Of a DNA stretch of 64,000 nucleotides, positions 1-10,350 are shown piece by piece. The position numbers were made by a program, and so were the translations under genes. The notes below the pieces were generated by a model. That model was not told the DNA's origin, ran no database searches, and saw nothing but the letters and a program-made list of their open reading frames with translations. Origin of the DNA: Marasmius tenuissimus. Taxonomy: Eukaryota > Basidiomycota > Agaricomycetes > Agaricales > Marasmiaceae. Position 1 is the stretch's first letter, and each line of letters starts with the position of its first letter. The stretch is taken from the NCBI GenBank assembly GCA_029532415.1, contig JAQOTA010000035.1, positions 186,001 to 250,000 of the forward strand, given 5' to 3'.

Positions 1-69
1 CTGTATGGTTTTCGAAGATAAGCCAGACCATGAGTATCAGTAACATAATCTGTGAGGGAAAACACGCAT

Positions 70-996
70 TCAGCCCAAGACCTCGAATACCTTCTGCTTC
101 CAGGCGTGAAAATCTCGTTGTTGCTCCTCCATCATTTCCTCCATTTCCGAGATGAGCTGCCGAATTCGCACTTTCCACAGAGAATGTCGACTTTCAGCCT
201 GAACTCGCCGCAGGTCCTGTCGTGCATCGGCCTGATTGGTGGTAGGGGCAAATCGGACTCGCTTTCGAGGACGTGAAGGGGAGACTGCAGGACGACGATC
301 GTGATGATGAGGCAGGGAAGCCATAAGAGTTATTGGAGGACGAGGGGGCAATCCGTATATTGTGGTTGAAGGGGGTTGAATCCCTATATTGGGAGTAGCT
401 GAACGAGGGGGAATCGGTTGAGGAGGACTGGTGGTAAAATGAGAGCAAAGTGGGTGATGATATCCCGGGCCGCAAGTTGCTGGTTGGGCCGGCGGCTGTC
501 TCAGAGCTGAATGTGACGGTGTTGAACGAAAAATCAGCGGCTGAAACAGAATCCCGGGCTGGAGTTGTCGAGACGTGGGTGTTGAACCCGCTGACTCGGA
601 AGAAGTAGAAGACACAGATGATCGGCAAGAAGAACAAGATTGGGAACTTGCAGAATGAGCGGCTGGCGCTCTTGGAGGGCTTCGAGACAGTGAAGTCGGG
701 ATATTCTGAGATAGGATAGGAGAAGTGGAAACAGGAATGGGCGCTCGTATTGTCACCGGGACAAGAGGAGCAGGTTGAAAGAAAGACGGGTATCCTGGAG
801 GGCGTAGTTGGGATCCCGAAGGAACTGACGTCTCCAGGGACATGGTAGTAATCATAGGTTGCAAAACTGGAGTGGGAGTCGTATGAACAGCACGGAGTGA
901 GCGAATCTCCTGCATATGGGCGGCCCGTGCCTTGTGTCGAGAGGAATAAGGAGCCATACGGACAAATCTGGCTTTGATTGCACGGTACCATGCCAT
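70..996 (-). CDS. hypothetical Pro/Ser-rich protein with C-terminal coiled coil
   Basis: A 308-codon frame on the minus strand, downstream of the Gag-protease frame of the same LTR element. The first ~230 residues are low-complexity Ser/Pro/Thr. A basic patch (RPRKRVRFAP, about residue 243) is followed by a heptad-like acidic/basic stretch (LISEMEEMMEEQQRDF) that should form a coiled coil. No protease, RT or integrase motif is present. I do not recognise the family. Its position, after gag-protease and a 153-codon frame, suggests an accessory ORF of the element. The start at 996 is only the first ATG; a GTAAGT donor near 1030 on the minus strand could mean the real N terminus is spliced. Existence as a gene is moderate, function unknown. 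Confidence 0.45.
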   Translation of the reverse strand: MAWYRAIKARFVRMAPYSSRHKARAAHMQEIRSLRAVHTTPTPVLQPMITTMSLETSVPSGSQLRPPGYPSFFQPAPLVPVTIRAPIPVSTSPILSQNIPTSLSRSPPRAPAAHSASSQSCSSCRSSVSSTSSESAGSTPTSRQLQPGILFQPLIFRSTPSHSALRQPPAQPATCGPGYHHPLCSHFTTSPPQPIPPRSATPNIGIQPPSTTIYGLPPRPPITLMASLPHHHDRRPAVSPSRPRKRVRFAPTTNQADARQDLRRVQAESRHSLWKVRIRQLISEMEEMMEEQQRDFHAWKQKVFEVLG

Positions 997-1182
997 CAGT
1001 GACCCGCGGGGAACAATTAGACTTTAACACCACTTACGTTGGGCAATAAAAAGTGAAGTGAATTGTCCAGCAATTTAAAAAAAATCCACGCAAGAACCTA
1101 AAGAGCGGCTGTGTCGGCAGTGGTGGAGTTGGTAGCAACAGACTCAGTGGATGAAGAAAGAGGCGATGGTTTATAAGAGGCC

Positions 1183-1644
1183 TTAATTCGGGAAGCCTTT
1201 AAGAGGGCCGAAGTTGGTTGATGAGCTCGAAGGAGGGGATGAATTTCCAACCCGTTTAAGGGGTGATACGTCAAGTTGTTCTTGAATTCCGACATGGTCT
1301 CCCATCGTTTCGTTATAGCCCCACGTTGTTGGGCTAGTTCCCGGAAGTGAGTCGGGGAGGCGTGGGATGTAGAAATGGCTGTGAAGATGCTCGAGGCCCG
1401 CGCTATCCAAATACTTTATCTTCAGGATGTTCTCGATCATGGTGGCTAGGTCGAGCTCACAATGGAAGATGAGTATTTCCCGGGCAGCTATCAACCATAC
1501 TCGATATTCGTAGGTAAGAATGGCGTTAACGAGATATGAAGGGCTGCGAAGGAGGGCTGATGCTTCCCGAAGATAGGCGCTATAGCGAGCCCGAAAAACG
1601 TGGTCGGCCTCGAGAATCATAAAATACTCGGAAAGGAACACCAT
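1183..1644 (-). CDS. hypothetical 153-aa protein, translationally coupled to gag frame
   Basis: The ATG lies three bases after the stop of the large upstream frame (TGA GCA ATG at 1650-1642), so termination-reinitiation or a spliced or readthrough fusion is possible. The protein is predicted to be mostly helical (residues 1-100, with segments such as YSAYLREASALLRSP and VWLIAAREILIFHCEL) and ends in a Ser-rich tail. No catalytic motif is visible and I do not recognise the family. The tight spacing argues that it is a real part of the retroelement expression unit rather than a chance frame. Confidence 0.5.
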   Translation of the reverse strand: MVFLSEYFMILEADHVFRARYSAYLREASALLRSPSYLVNAILTYEYRVWLIAAREILIFHCELDLATMIENILKIKYLDSAGLEHLHSHFYIPRLPDSLPGTSPTTWGYNETMGDHVGIQEQLDVSPLKRVGNSSPPSSSSTNFGPLKGFPN

Positions 1645-1647
1645 TGC

Positions 1648-4600
1648 TCAGTAAATTTCCACCGTCATATAGTCTAGCTCCTTTTGGTAGTAGACCCAAC
1701 GTCCTGCATCGGTGACCAACACGGTAAGATATTCGTGATCGTGGCGCCAACGGTCTCGATCGAAGTTCCCTCCCAAGGCACGAATGGGCATGCTGGCAGG
1801 TTCGTTTCGGTCAACGGCCAGACGAAAGCGGAAGTGATCCTCTTGTTCTTGGCAGTAGACCGGGTTCTCGAACTTGTGAGCTAATCGCAAGCGAGACTCC
1901 AAGTTGGGTCCACGTCCATTAGCCACCATTCCCTCTGTCCTTTCCTGCATCCCGTGATAATGCATTTCCACGAATGCGCTCTGCAAAGCCTTTAAGACCC
2001 TGCGCCCATAGACCACCCTCAGTTCCCGAATGATGGACGAGTGTCCATAGTCCATATTGAATATGGATGTCCTGAGAAACGGGGGGACCTTGGGGGCTTC
2101 ACCTAGCTTCCACTCTGGTTTCCCGACGAGTGTTCGGGTAGTACAGGCGTAAAGCTGGCCAATAGTGCACGTAGCCTCGGTAAAGGCCTGACCATCGTGC
2201 AGAATAGTCCGCCTAATGGCTGGGGACGGACGAGGTCCTGGTAGCAATTCAGAGCATGGCGGGAGCGTAATCTTCACCGGCCCTATGAATGGCTTGTTGT
2301 CCGATTTCTCAGATTCCGACGTCGATACTTCGGTGGAAGGTGGGGTTGGTGGAGAAGGCGGCTCAGGCTGGGACGAGCTGGTCTCGGTTGATTCGGGAGA
2401 TTCTGGGGCATCTGGTACCGGTCGTTCCACCGGGTAAGTGAGTTCTCCAGGAGGAGAGGGGGAACGGGAAGGTTGCTTAGGGCCGATTGACGGAGCTTCT
2501 GGTTGCTTGTCGGATGGTGACACCGAAGTAACAGAGTCCTGAAAGATGGGCACACAAAAGGCGTCGGTCATGCGAGCTGAAGGAATAAAAGGACTGTCGC
2601 TAACCTTCGCAGTGCCAGTAGGAATGCTCACGGAAACAGGGCCGGAGGGGACCGTAATGGTGACCGTAGGCAATTCTTCTGGTGCTGGCGTCGAAGGTTG
2701 AGGCTCAGGTGAATTCGGTTGCGAGGTCGTAGCTAGCTCATCAACTTCCCTCTCCGACTGATCCACATCCATGTCCGAAGATGGATAAGAGCTCTCGTCC
2801 GAGCCGGAGTCCGATGAACTCATTTCTGTATCCTCTCCCGCCGGTTTGATCTGAGCCCAGACTGTAGGCGTGGCTGAGCGATGCGACCCCTCGTGAAATT
2901 CGTTTATCCACTTACTAGTCGCGGAGTTGCTGTCTCTCTTTTGCTTCTCGTCCACTTGCCCTTGTAGAGTCTTAACGTTGTACTCCATTGGTCGTGCAGG
3001 TCGTGCCAACTCTGCTTGAGCTTCAGCAGGTTCAATGGCCGCCCGAGTATGGTAGGTATAGGTAAGACGTTGCTGGAAAGCCCCCTGTGGCGTGGTAGGA
3101 AGGGGCGTGGACCAAGGGAAGAACTCTACGCGAGCGTGTCCCACCTGGAGCGACGCTTGGCGCATAAGGGGATTGTTGATCATAAGGTTGGCGTTAAGAA
3201 GAACCAAAGACAAGCGATTGTCGCCATCTGGAGTAACGCTAGTCGACAATAAGTATCCTTGAGTGGACGCGACGACAACTGGTCTGATCTGAACACGTCC
3301 CGTCTCTCGGAACGTAGTGGTGGAGTGATTACACAGAGCCCGCATGAGCTCGTAAGACGAATTGGGCGCCAGGCCCGGGACTAGGTCGACTGGTCCTGGG
3401 TTGGTAAGAACTCCCGACACAGGGAGTGAATCAGGCGTACTAGAAATGGAAGCCCGAACAGGATCAGGAGGGTGAAGCGGTGTAGGCGACTGTGCGACCG
3501 GCGCAACGATGAGGGCCTTGGATTTAGTGCGAGCTCTCGACTTGGAGGTGGACTTCTTAGCGTGATGTCCATTCTCTTCGTCTGAGCGTCTGGATTGAGA
3601 ACGAGTTGTAGGAGACATGCGACAAAGGAAAGTATGGTTATTGGGGGAATTCTGTTCGTTTTCGGGGTCGCTTTTATCCTCTGGCTGCGCTTTGCAGATG
3701 TCCTCAGCTTGATCGCATACCAAAAAGAGTACAGTGGCACTTACCACCAAACAGATCTGTAACCAAATATGCAAAACCAAACGTACCCCGTTCAATATTC
3801 CCGAAAAGTCTTTCAACATATCATCCGGACTTCGTCCTGTTCGAAAGCGCGATCCAGAAGCTCCCTGCTGAACATAATCTTGCCGACGGGGGATATAGCG
3901 TTGCCTGGAAGTCGCCATTTTGGATAAGGGAACGATTCCAATGTCTCGGACTGATTCTAACGACGATTCACATTCCTCTTCTGAACTCTCCTCCACTTCA
4001 GTTTTAATTTCCTGGCTGTCATCGTCAATGCATTGGTGGCACATAACATCCGTCTCTTCTACAATTCTGTCCTGAGAATCGTCTCCATCATCCCCTCGAT
4101 TCCTGTCTTCTGGAAAGAGTACCTGTCCTGGCCCACTCGTCAAGGTATAGCTATCGAGATCTTCATCTTCTAGCTGGTCATCCTCTGATTCACTCGTTAG
4201 ATCGCTAGTATTATCTACTCCATTGTTGGAGGAACTGCTAACCTGGTAGGTCCCATCATCGTCATCCAATTCCACCACCTCCGTATCAGTTTCTGGGATT
4301 GTAGTGCCACCCTCAACACTGCCGCACTTAGCAAGATAGGTGTGCAGCGTCGCGGCACGATTCTTAACGGTTCGTGTTGGCGTTAGGTCTCCAAGGGCTG
4401 CGGCCACCATCATTTCAAATCGTGGTTTCCATGTTTGTCGATCTTTAAAGACAAGATACGTACCATTCTTGCGTTCGTCGATGGTTATGCGGTTTTCTCT
4501 CATCCATGGTCTTCCTAGCAGCATGAAAAACGGCACTTTATCCCCAACATAAAAAAATCCCGAAGTCTCTACTTGTCCGCAATTTAATTGCAGTCCGGAT

Positions 4601-7545
4601 ATAGCTCCCCGCAAGACCCCTTCACCTCCATTGGCGTCGTTCATAACTGTATGCCTGGAAATGTCCACAGGGACTTGAATAACATCCTCGTAAACGTTAC
4701 TAGAAATCACATTCACCTGCGATCCAGTGTCTAGAATAGCGGTAATAGGAGTCCCTCGATATTCCATTGTTAATTCAATCAACCTGCCATGCTCAGTTTC
4801 CAGCAGGTTCGCAATAGGTGGCGGGAGTCTAGCTTCATGTCCTGAGAATCTGCCCACTAGATTGACATCTCGTTTTGATAAAGCTGACGGTAATCGTACC
4901 TTGGTTAGATCATGCAACACCGCGCTCAACTCTCGAGAGGCCCCAAGAAAATCTCCCAGCGGCAACTGAACCGTTGTTCCCAAAATTTTGTCCAATACTT
5001 GTTGGCGGCTCACCCTCCGTGCCAGGTCTGATTTGCGCTCTCGTTTGACTTGGGGTAACGGCGCAGGGTGAGTCTTTACCACTGGAGGTTCTGTAAACCG
5101 CACCTTCTGTCGAACATCCTCCTTCGATACCCTCTGACTGAGCGGTTCCGGTTCCATCGATACCGCCCTGCGGAAGGTATTAGGTCGGGCATCATAAGGT
5201 TTTGGGTTTACCGGTATGACGCTGGGCTGAGGGGTGCTTGTCCTCACACGCTCCATTTCGGAGCGAGTATTCCTGTTAATTGGCGTAGATTCAACATTTG
5301 ACGGTGATTCCTTACCGTTATCGTTTGGCAGCTTTAATGGCTCAGATGGCACCAGACCCTGAGCTCCATCCAAAATTTTCCGCGCAACTGGTTTTTCCGC
5401 TGAATTGGCTTTATTCTTAGGTTGTAAAGTTTCTCTCCAATTTCTTCTAGTTCCGTCTGCGTTATTCGGTGGCCTGACAATCCTGCGCGAACGTGCCTCG
5501 TGAGTAGCTTCATTAGGCCCTGATTGCCATTTCTGCCTAACCTCCCTCGTTGTTGCCTTTGTTCGTTCAACCCCCAACACTTGTGGCCCCGCGTTAGGTA
5601 TTTCTTCCATAATTTCCTCCCATTCATCATCTGACTCGTCGTCTCTATACTCCAGATTGCCGCTGTCAGTCTCTGAAATAGATTCCGACTCAGAAGACTC
5701 ACTGTCGCCGTCGTCTGAATTCTCGGCTTCAGTTGCCCTGCCATTCCTGCTTTCATAACTCTTCTCCATGGACTGCCGAGCCAGGTAGTTTTGCACCAGT
5801 TGAGGGACAGTAACGAGCATAGATTTGCGAGATGGTTGAGATGATGAGAGTTGTCGCGAACGATCACGTTGCATTCGATCTAGAACTTGCAAGAAAGTCT
5901 CTCCCGGGTTCCCACGCGGAATTAGCGTGCCATCTGGTAACACAAACTGCTGAGAGACTGGATCTCTTTTTATTTCGGCCAAACGCAGCTTACCGGCAAC
6001 CTCCGGACAGTCGCCTATCCGATGACCCACAGTTCCACAGCCAAAACAAGTTACTCTCGACGACGATGGCGGTCTTCCTTCAAATGGATACAACTGGACA
6101 GCTCTTCCGTCTCTCGTGATAGGAATGTAGGGGCGATTGTCTGCACTTATCGGGGCTATGTTGGGGTGAGTGATACTTGTCTGTACGACGCTGGGCGGAG
6201 ATCTCCTAATGCACTCCTTACTCTCAGGGTCCATCTTCACCGCCCGATAATACAACACCCCATACTCCGGGTTTTCTAGCTGCATGCTGTTCAGTCTAGA
6301 TATCAAGTCAGCAACTTCCTCCTGCGGGCCTTGGAATGTGGTAGTCCGTGCTACTTCTGCGCTAGGTACCGCCTTATTGGGCGACGTCTCCTTCTTGCTA
6401 GCTGTCGTTCGTTCTAGCAATTTCTTTCCTAATTTCCGGTGAGCCTTCGTCTTTTTCCATACCTCCAGATCATCTAATTCTGAATCGGTATCTTCTTCAT
6501 TATCGGAATCTTCCCCCGAGTCTTCTTCGTTTCTTAATACCCCGAACATTCCCGCATCAGGCACCATGGTTTTGAAATGCGACCTATGAAAGTAACTCTC
6601 GGCCACCTCGCTCACTTCATCCACTGGATAAGGCTCTGATATGTCCCGGTTAGGCTTCCGAGCGCGCAATCGTGACTCCAATATCTGCTGCAGGAATAAG
6701 GGTATCCCTAGCCAAAAGTACGTGGCATACTGTCGGTCTGTCATCTTGCCGGAACTAACCAATTCTCCCCCTTTCTCTTGGAATCTCCTGACATAACGCA
6801 ACCATTGCGACTTATTTTCAATGGGACGCGAAGCTTGCTTCAAAGCAAGAGCCTGGAGGTCACTAGGCTGGTAGCGTTGCAAAGCTCGCTCTGCGTCATA
6901 CATCCGCAGTATATCCTTTTTAAGCTGGCGCCAAGACCCTGTACGATAAGATGTCAGAGTCCGTATAGTTCTATTGACTTTTATAGAACAATAATCCAGC
7001 AATCCTTCGCATTGTTCTCGACTATCAGTCACTTTGTGCTTGGCCAGCAACCGCTCGTACTGGCGAATCCAGCTTTCCACCTGTGAATATGACCCCTTCA
7101 ACGTACGGGGGGCATCACGCGAGTGCGGTGCCGGTAATGCTACGGCGTATACTTCGTCAAACGAGGATCCCGATAATCGATTAACACGAGCGGTGCAAAG
7201 GGTAGGTTCTACTGTTACCCGAGTTCGAGGCTGGCCGGACTCAGCTTCTCGCTCAGTTTCCGGCTGGATGTGAATGGTGGTAGCATTATATCCTTGTGCT
7301 GGCATTTGTAAGTGAATTCCTGGCGCGTTTGACGGTCCTGCATCTAACGATCCTTGTTGGCTCATGTTCAGATGAGTGAACGACTCTGATTGGAGAGGTG
7401 ACTCTGGCCGAGACTGAGCGTGAGTCAAAGGTGTGGAAGGGGTATCAGTGTCTGAGTCCAGCTCAGAATAAGGCTCACGGATAGACGTAAAGTCACTGGA
7501 AGTAGCCAAGTTACAATCCAATGGCATAAATTCCGGTATGTTCAC
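1648..7545 (-). CDS. LTR-retroelement Gag with zinc knuckle and retropepsin-like protease, fused to a second acidic frame
   Basis: A 1965-codon open frame. Residues ~150-330 resemble a retrotransposon capsid (SWIRQYERLLAKHKV, WLRYVRRFQEKGGEL). A CX2CX4HX4C zinc knuckle (CFGCGTVGHRIGDC) is near residue 500, and a retropepsin active site (AILDTGSQVNVIS) with a LLGRPWM flap-side motif lies near residues 936-1000. Long acidic linkers separate these. From about residue 1310 (MSPTTRSQSRRS) the sequence looks like a separate protein, and the joining segment contains a hydrophobic run plus good splice-site candidates (GTAAGT near 3744). The unbroken frame may therefore hide an intron or two cistrons. 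No RT, RNase H or integrase follows inside the window. Best read as gag-pro of a Ty3-type or Gag-only LTR element; the 654-residue C-terminal part is unrecognised. Confidence 0.8.
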   Translation of the reverse strand: MNIPEFMPLDCNLATSSDFTSIREPYSELDSDTDTPSTPLTHAQSRPESPLQSESFTHLNMSQQGSLDAGPSNAPGIHLQMPAQGYNATTIHIQPETEREAESGQPRTRVTVEPTLCTARVNRLSGSSFDEVYAVALPAPHSRDAPRTLKGSYSQVESWIRQYERLLAKHKVTDSREQCEGLLDYCSIKVNRTIRTLTSYRTGSWRQLKKDILRMYDAERALQRYQPSDLQALALKQASRPIENKSQWLRYVRRFQEKGGELVSSGKMTDRQYATYFWLGIPLFLQQILESRLRARKPNRDISEPYPVDEVSEVAESYFHRSHFKTMVPDAGMFGVLRNEEDSGEDSDNEEDTDSELDDLEVWKKTKAHRKLGKKLLERTTASKKETSPNKAVPSAEVARTTTFQGPQEEVADLISRLNSMQLENPEYGVLYYRAVKMDPESKECIRRSPPSVVQTSITHPNIAPISADNRPYIPITRDGRAVQLYPFEGRPPSSSRVTCFGCGTVGHRIGDCPEVAGKLRLAEIKRDPVSQQFVLPDGTLIPRGNPGETFLQVLDRMQRDRSRQLSSSQPSRKSMLVTVPQLVQNYLARQSMEKSYESRNGRATEAENSDDGDSESSESESISETDSGNLEYRDDESDDEWEEIMEEIPNAGPQVLGVERTKATTREVRQKWQSGPNEATHEARSRRIVRPPNNADGTRRNWRETLQPKNKANSAEKPVARKILDGAQGLVPSEPLKLPNDNGKESPSNVESTPINRNTRSEMERVRTSTPQPSVIPVNPKPYDARPNTFRRAVSMEPEPLSQRVSKEDVRQKVRFTEPPVVKTHPAPLPQVKRERKSDLARRVSRQQVLDKILGTTVQLPLGDFLGASRELSAVLHDLTKVRLPSALSKRDVNLVGRFSGHEARLPPPIANLLETEHGRLIELTMEYRGTPITAILDTGSQVNVISSNVYEDVIQVPVDISRHTVMNDANGGEGVLRGAISGLQLNCGQVETSGFFYVGDKVPFFMLLGRPWMRENRITIDERKNGTYLVFKDRQTWKPRFEMMVAAALGDLTPTRTVKNRAATLHTYLAKCGSVEGGTTIPETDTEVVELDDDDGTYQVSSSSNNGVDNTSDLTSESEDDQLEDEDLDSYTLTSGPGQVLFPEDRNRGDDGDDSQDRIVEETDVMCHQCIDDDSQEIKTEVEESSEEECESSLESVRDIGIVPLSKMATSRQRYIPRRQDYVQQGASGSRFRTGRSPDDMLKDFSGILNGVRLVLHIWLQICLVVSATVLFLVCDQAEDICKAQPEDKSDPENEQNSPNNHTFLCRMSPTTRSQSRRSDEENGHHAKKSTSKSRARTKSKALIVAPVAQSPTPLHPPDPVRASISSTPDSLPVSGVLTNPGPVDLVPGLAPNSSYELMRALCNHSTTTFRETGRVQIRPVVVASTQGYLLSTSVTPDGDNRLSLVLLNANLMINNPLMRQASLQVGHARVEFFPWSTPLPTTPQGAFQQRLTYTYHTRAAIEPAEAQAELARPARPMEYNVKTLQGQVDEKQKRDSNSATSKWINEFHEGSHRSATPTVWAQIKPAGEDTEMSSSDSGSDESSYPSSDMDVDQSEREVDELATTSQPNSPEPQPSTPAPEELPTVTITVPSGPVSVSIPTGTAKVSDSPFIPSARMTDAFCVPIFQDSVTSVSPSDKQPEAPSIGPKQPSRSPSPPGELTYPVERPVPDAPESPESTETSSSQPEPPSPPTPPSTEVSTSESEKSDNKPFIGPVKITLPPCSELLPGPRPSPAIRRTILHDGQAFTEATCTIGQLYACTTRTLVGKPEWKLGEAPKVPPFLRTSIFNMDYGHSSIIRELRVVYGRRVLKALQSAFVEMHYHGMQERTEGMVANGRGPNLESRLRLAHKFENPVYCQEQEDHFRFRLAVDRNEPASMPIRALGGNFDRDRWRHDHEYLTVLVTDAGRWVYYQKELDYMTVEIY

Positions 7546-7611
7546 CGCGCGTTTGCTGAAGAGAATACCAAATTCTCAATTGTCGTTAATTTAAAAGGTG
7601 AACGATCCCCC

Positions 7612-7628
7612 CCTCGCGGTGGGCTCCA
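7612..7628 (-). other. candidate primer-binding site
   Basis: On the minus strand TGGAGCCCACCGCGAGG follows the putative LTR end (GACATCA) after one base. It begins with TGG, as expected for pairing with the CCA tail of a tRNA, and lies just 5' of the gag start at 7545. The tRNA species was not identified. Confidence 0.5.
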
Positions 7629-7629
7629 C

Positions 7630-8282
7630 TGATGTCGAGTGAAAAAGAACTCGCGACGGAGTTCAGAAAGTTCAAACTCAACGAATTTGTTTATTGCGAG
7701 TGGGTAGGGCGAAAGTTCACGAAGTAGGAAGATAAGTTAGGCTACAGGTATAGCACTAATAGCCTGCACTGAGGACTCGATTAGCTAACAATAAAAAAAA
7801 ACAGACACGGCGTTGGCTGGTGATCACCAAAGGCACAATACCCACCTGATGCGCCGAGCCTGTCAGCGCAGAGAGAGACTAGAGATTGGAGGACGGTAGA
7901 GAGATGTGAGAAAGGCGCTCGTCACTTCAGGTGCGAGTCGAACAAGTCACTTACAATTACTTGGCTTCAGCTGCGCTGAAGCCCTGATAGGTAGTGGTTA
8001 GAGGTAAAGAGGTTAATTATTCAAACTAAATACATCGTTGGTTTTTTATAGCTATCGTGTGTTTGCTATTGTAAAACATACAAGCTTGTACCAATCAGGA
8101 TTAAACAAGGGAACTGGGAATTAACAATATAGTGGTCAAAAGAAGAAGCACCGCAAAACCCCGAGATTGCCAGGTCGTGCTTCGTTTGGCGAAATTCGAT
8201 GCGCAAACAATATTATTCCTGACAATGTTAAGTTTGTAGACTAAAGACCGACCAGCAGCTCTGAAGAATCACGGACCTCACA
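7630..8282 (-). repeat. candidate 5' LTR of the left-hand element
   Basis: The boundary near the gag is well placed: the plus strand reads TGATGTCGAG next to the primer site. The far boundary (CTCACA, 8282) is chosen because it gives a TGTGAGG...GACATCA pair. A TATA-like GCTATAAAAAAC lies near 8050 on the minus strand. The partner LTR is outside the window, so neither the outer edge nor a target duplication can be confirmed. Confidence 0.4.
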
Positions 8283-8621
8283 TCGTGATTTTAGGATTGT
8301 GTCGTTACCTCTCCTGTCGACCGCGTCGGTTTCTCTGAGCAAAATCCACCATTCAATCATTACGGAAGTAACAGCGTGTATAGCCGATGGCGATGCACCT
8401 GGCTTGCTCTTACCTTCGACCAGTGAACATCACCGTGCCGTTTTCGCCCACAGCGTTGAGCTCAACATCTGAGTATATTACGGGCAGTGACCTGGTTTGA
8501 ATGTGACAAGAGCAAAGTTTGCTGTATGAAGACCATTGCGAGACATCCATGGGGCTTTAAAGGCACCTCGTAACTCTCAGTGTCGTTATTCATAGGGTGG
8601 GACCTGCCGCGGCACAGCAGG
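8283..8621. other. intergenic, no gene seen
   Basis: No sustained coding frame, splice pattern or repeat partner was found in this stretch. Confidence 0.5.
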
Positions 8622-8891
8622 TACTGGCCTATTTCACTCAATTCGTTTGGTCACAGGTCACAGGCCCAGAAATTGACGAATATTTTTTGTGCGGTCACTG
8701 GGTCACAGGGGGTCCATCCGAATTGTCCCATCCTGTGACACCTCCGAAATTGCTGAATTTGGGGTTCTGAGCGCCTATATCCAAAAACTTTTCTCCGTGT
8801 CACATGCCTCGGAGGGCCTATACGAATTCCAAAATTTGTATGAAACGGTCACTGGTCACAAGCCATACGAATTGAGTAAAATAGGTCAGTA
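8622..8891. mobile_element. 270 bp Tc1/mariner-type MITE
   Basis: The ends form an imperfect inverted repeat of about 28 bp. The left end reads TACTGGCCTATTTCACTCAA and the reverse complement of the right end reads TACTGACCTATTTTACTCAA, continuing TTCGTTTGG versus TTCGTATGG. Both ends abut TA, the duplication typical of Tc1/mariner insertions. There is no coding capacity. The interior carries further inverted GGTCACTGG/CCTGTGAC words. Confidence 0.75.
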
Positions 8892-10129
8892 AGTACGGAT
8901 TCGGGTCTTTATATTGGAACAGACCTGCCTGCAGGCTACAAAAACAGTATGGTGTAAAATAACGGATCGGCAAATAGGAACTGGTTGGTACTTTCTCCCA
9001 GGTTGTTGATATGTTGCGATGCTACCACAAAGCCATATGTACTTAACTTGGACTTCATGTCTGAGCTTCAATATTTTCTTGAGATCTTGAAGCTTAAACA
9101 TAAGCCAAAGAGGCTGCAGACTGTCAGACTCCAAGCCTTGAAGAGAAGCTGTGAGCTCGGGAGTCACTAGTCGCTTGTTGTGGCCGAGACCGTTCACAGC
9201 CAAGTACCTTGTGATTATGGGATTCTCAAGGACAAAGGTCTTGGGTGCAAAGTAGTATAAACGAGACTCAAGTACCTTGAATACCTACCGATACGGTGCC
9301 CGTATGAGAGTTAGAGTGCTGGGAGGCCGTGTAAAATGAGGATCTCCAAAAAAGCGATGGACAACAAAAGGTTACTTGTATCATAATAGACTTGTACCTC
9401 GGAAACCGTGAGGCTCCAGGCCCCTTCAAGGATCTCCCCAAAAGAACTTGTTTTATGGCGTCAGATATCCCTCTACACCCAAGTACGAAAGACCGTATCA
9501 TCTGGCAATCCAATCCAATAAGTACGAGGTGCACGTTCATACATACTGTTGACGTGCTCAATGGTGATAAAGGTGCTCCATGCGCATGAATCACGGCTTC
9601 CGTCTTAAAGCTGATGGTAGGAATCAATCTCAAGCTTCAGAATCATGGCGAAGCCTGGCACACCTCATCTTTAAGCCTATTTGTTCAATCACATTCTGTT
9701 CATCCTTTTTGTTAGATCAAAAGCTTCAAGTAACTTGGCGGGAAAAAGGTCGACATCAACATTTGAGTGACCGGGTCAACCAGAATAAGACCTACCATAT
9801 TTCTTTGTCAATAGAAGCGTGCTGCAGGGACCTATATCCAGTTACGAGAGAAAAAGGATGCTGATGTCAACCGAGGCAAATGTGATTTCAAGGTGAGCCG
9901 AGGGAAGGGTCGTGCGTAATATATCGGTGAATTGTATCCGCACACTGCAGCAAGGTAATTATTAGACGGATAGCCGTGCTCAAGGATTGTTCATAAACGA
10001 GGTCTTCGCTTGTTTGACATCAAAATTTTGAGTTTGCGTCATTGTATCGCATCACGAACGGGTAGATTTGTTTCGATAGGCATAAACTTATAAGGCCTAT
10101 CCGGCGGCTTGAAGCTTATGAGCGGTAGA
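8892..10129. other. intergenic, decayed sequence
   Basis: Only short, mutually incompatible frames occur. No domain, tRNA or repeat with a second copy in the window was recognised. It may be old transposon or host intergenic DNA. Confidence 0.4.
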
Positions 10130-10350
10130 TGTAGAACGTCGTTCTCTTAGTGCCTCGGGCCTCAGGTACACAAGACAGAGCTTTTATTACAGCAACTGCT
10201 ATGTACACAAGGCGAGTAAGGCGGTGGGAAGAGAAGAGTTAGGGAAAGAAGGTCAGCGAAGGTCAGCGAAGGTCTATCTACTTCGTGGGAGAATATTATC
10301 TAACATACAGATATTGCCGGATAGACCTATATATGGAAGGAGCCGTTACA
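10130..10350 (-). repeat. 221 bp LTR (gypsy family G), 3' copy
   Basis: Nearly the same sequence as 32251-32471, with the same length and orientation. On the minus strand it starts TGTAACGGCTCC and ends GTTCTACA, giving the TG...CA ends of an LTR. It is preceded on that strand by a purine tract (10351-10362), which identifies it as a 3' LTR. The flanking pentamers do not match those of the other copy. Confidence 0.75.

Noticed and set aside
194..1033. 279-codon minus-strand frame overlapping the 70-996 ORF
   Set aside because: Low-complexity Ser/Phe/Cys-rich translation in another frame; the 70-996 frame has the charged coiled-coil end and better codon texture.
8892..10129. Missing 3' half of the MFS transporter beyond the other LTR
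   Set aside because: Translated both strands around the LTR edge mentally; no MFS loop or TM motif was found.
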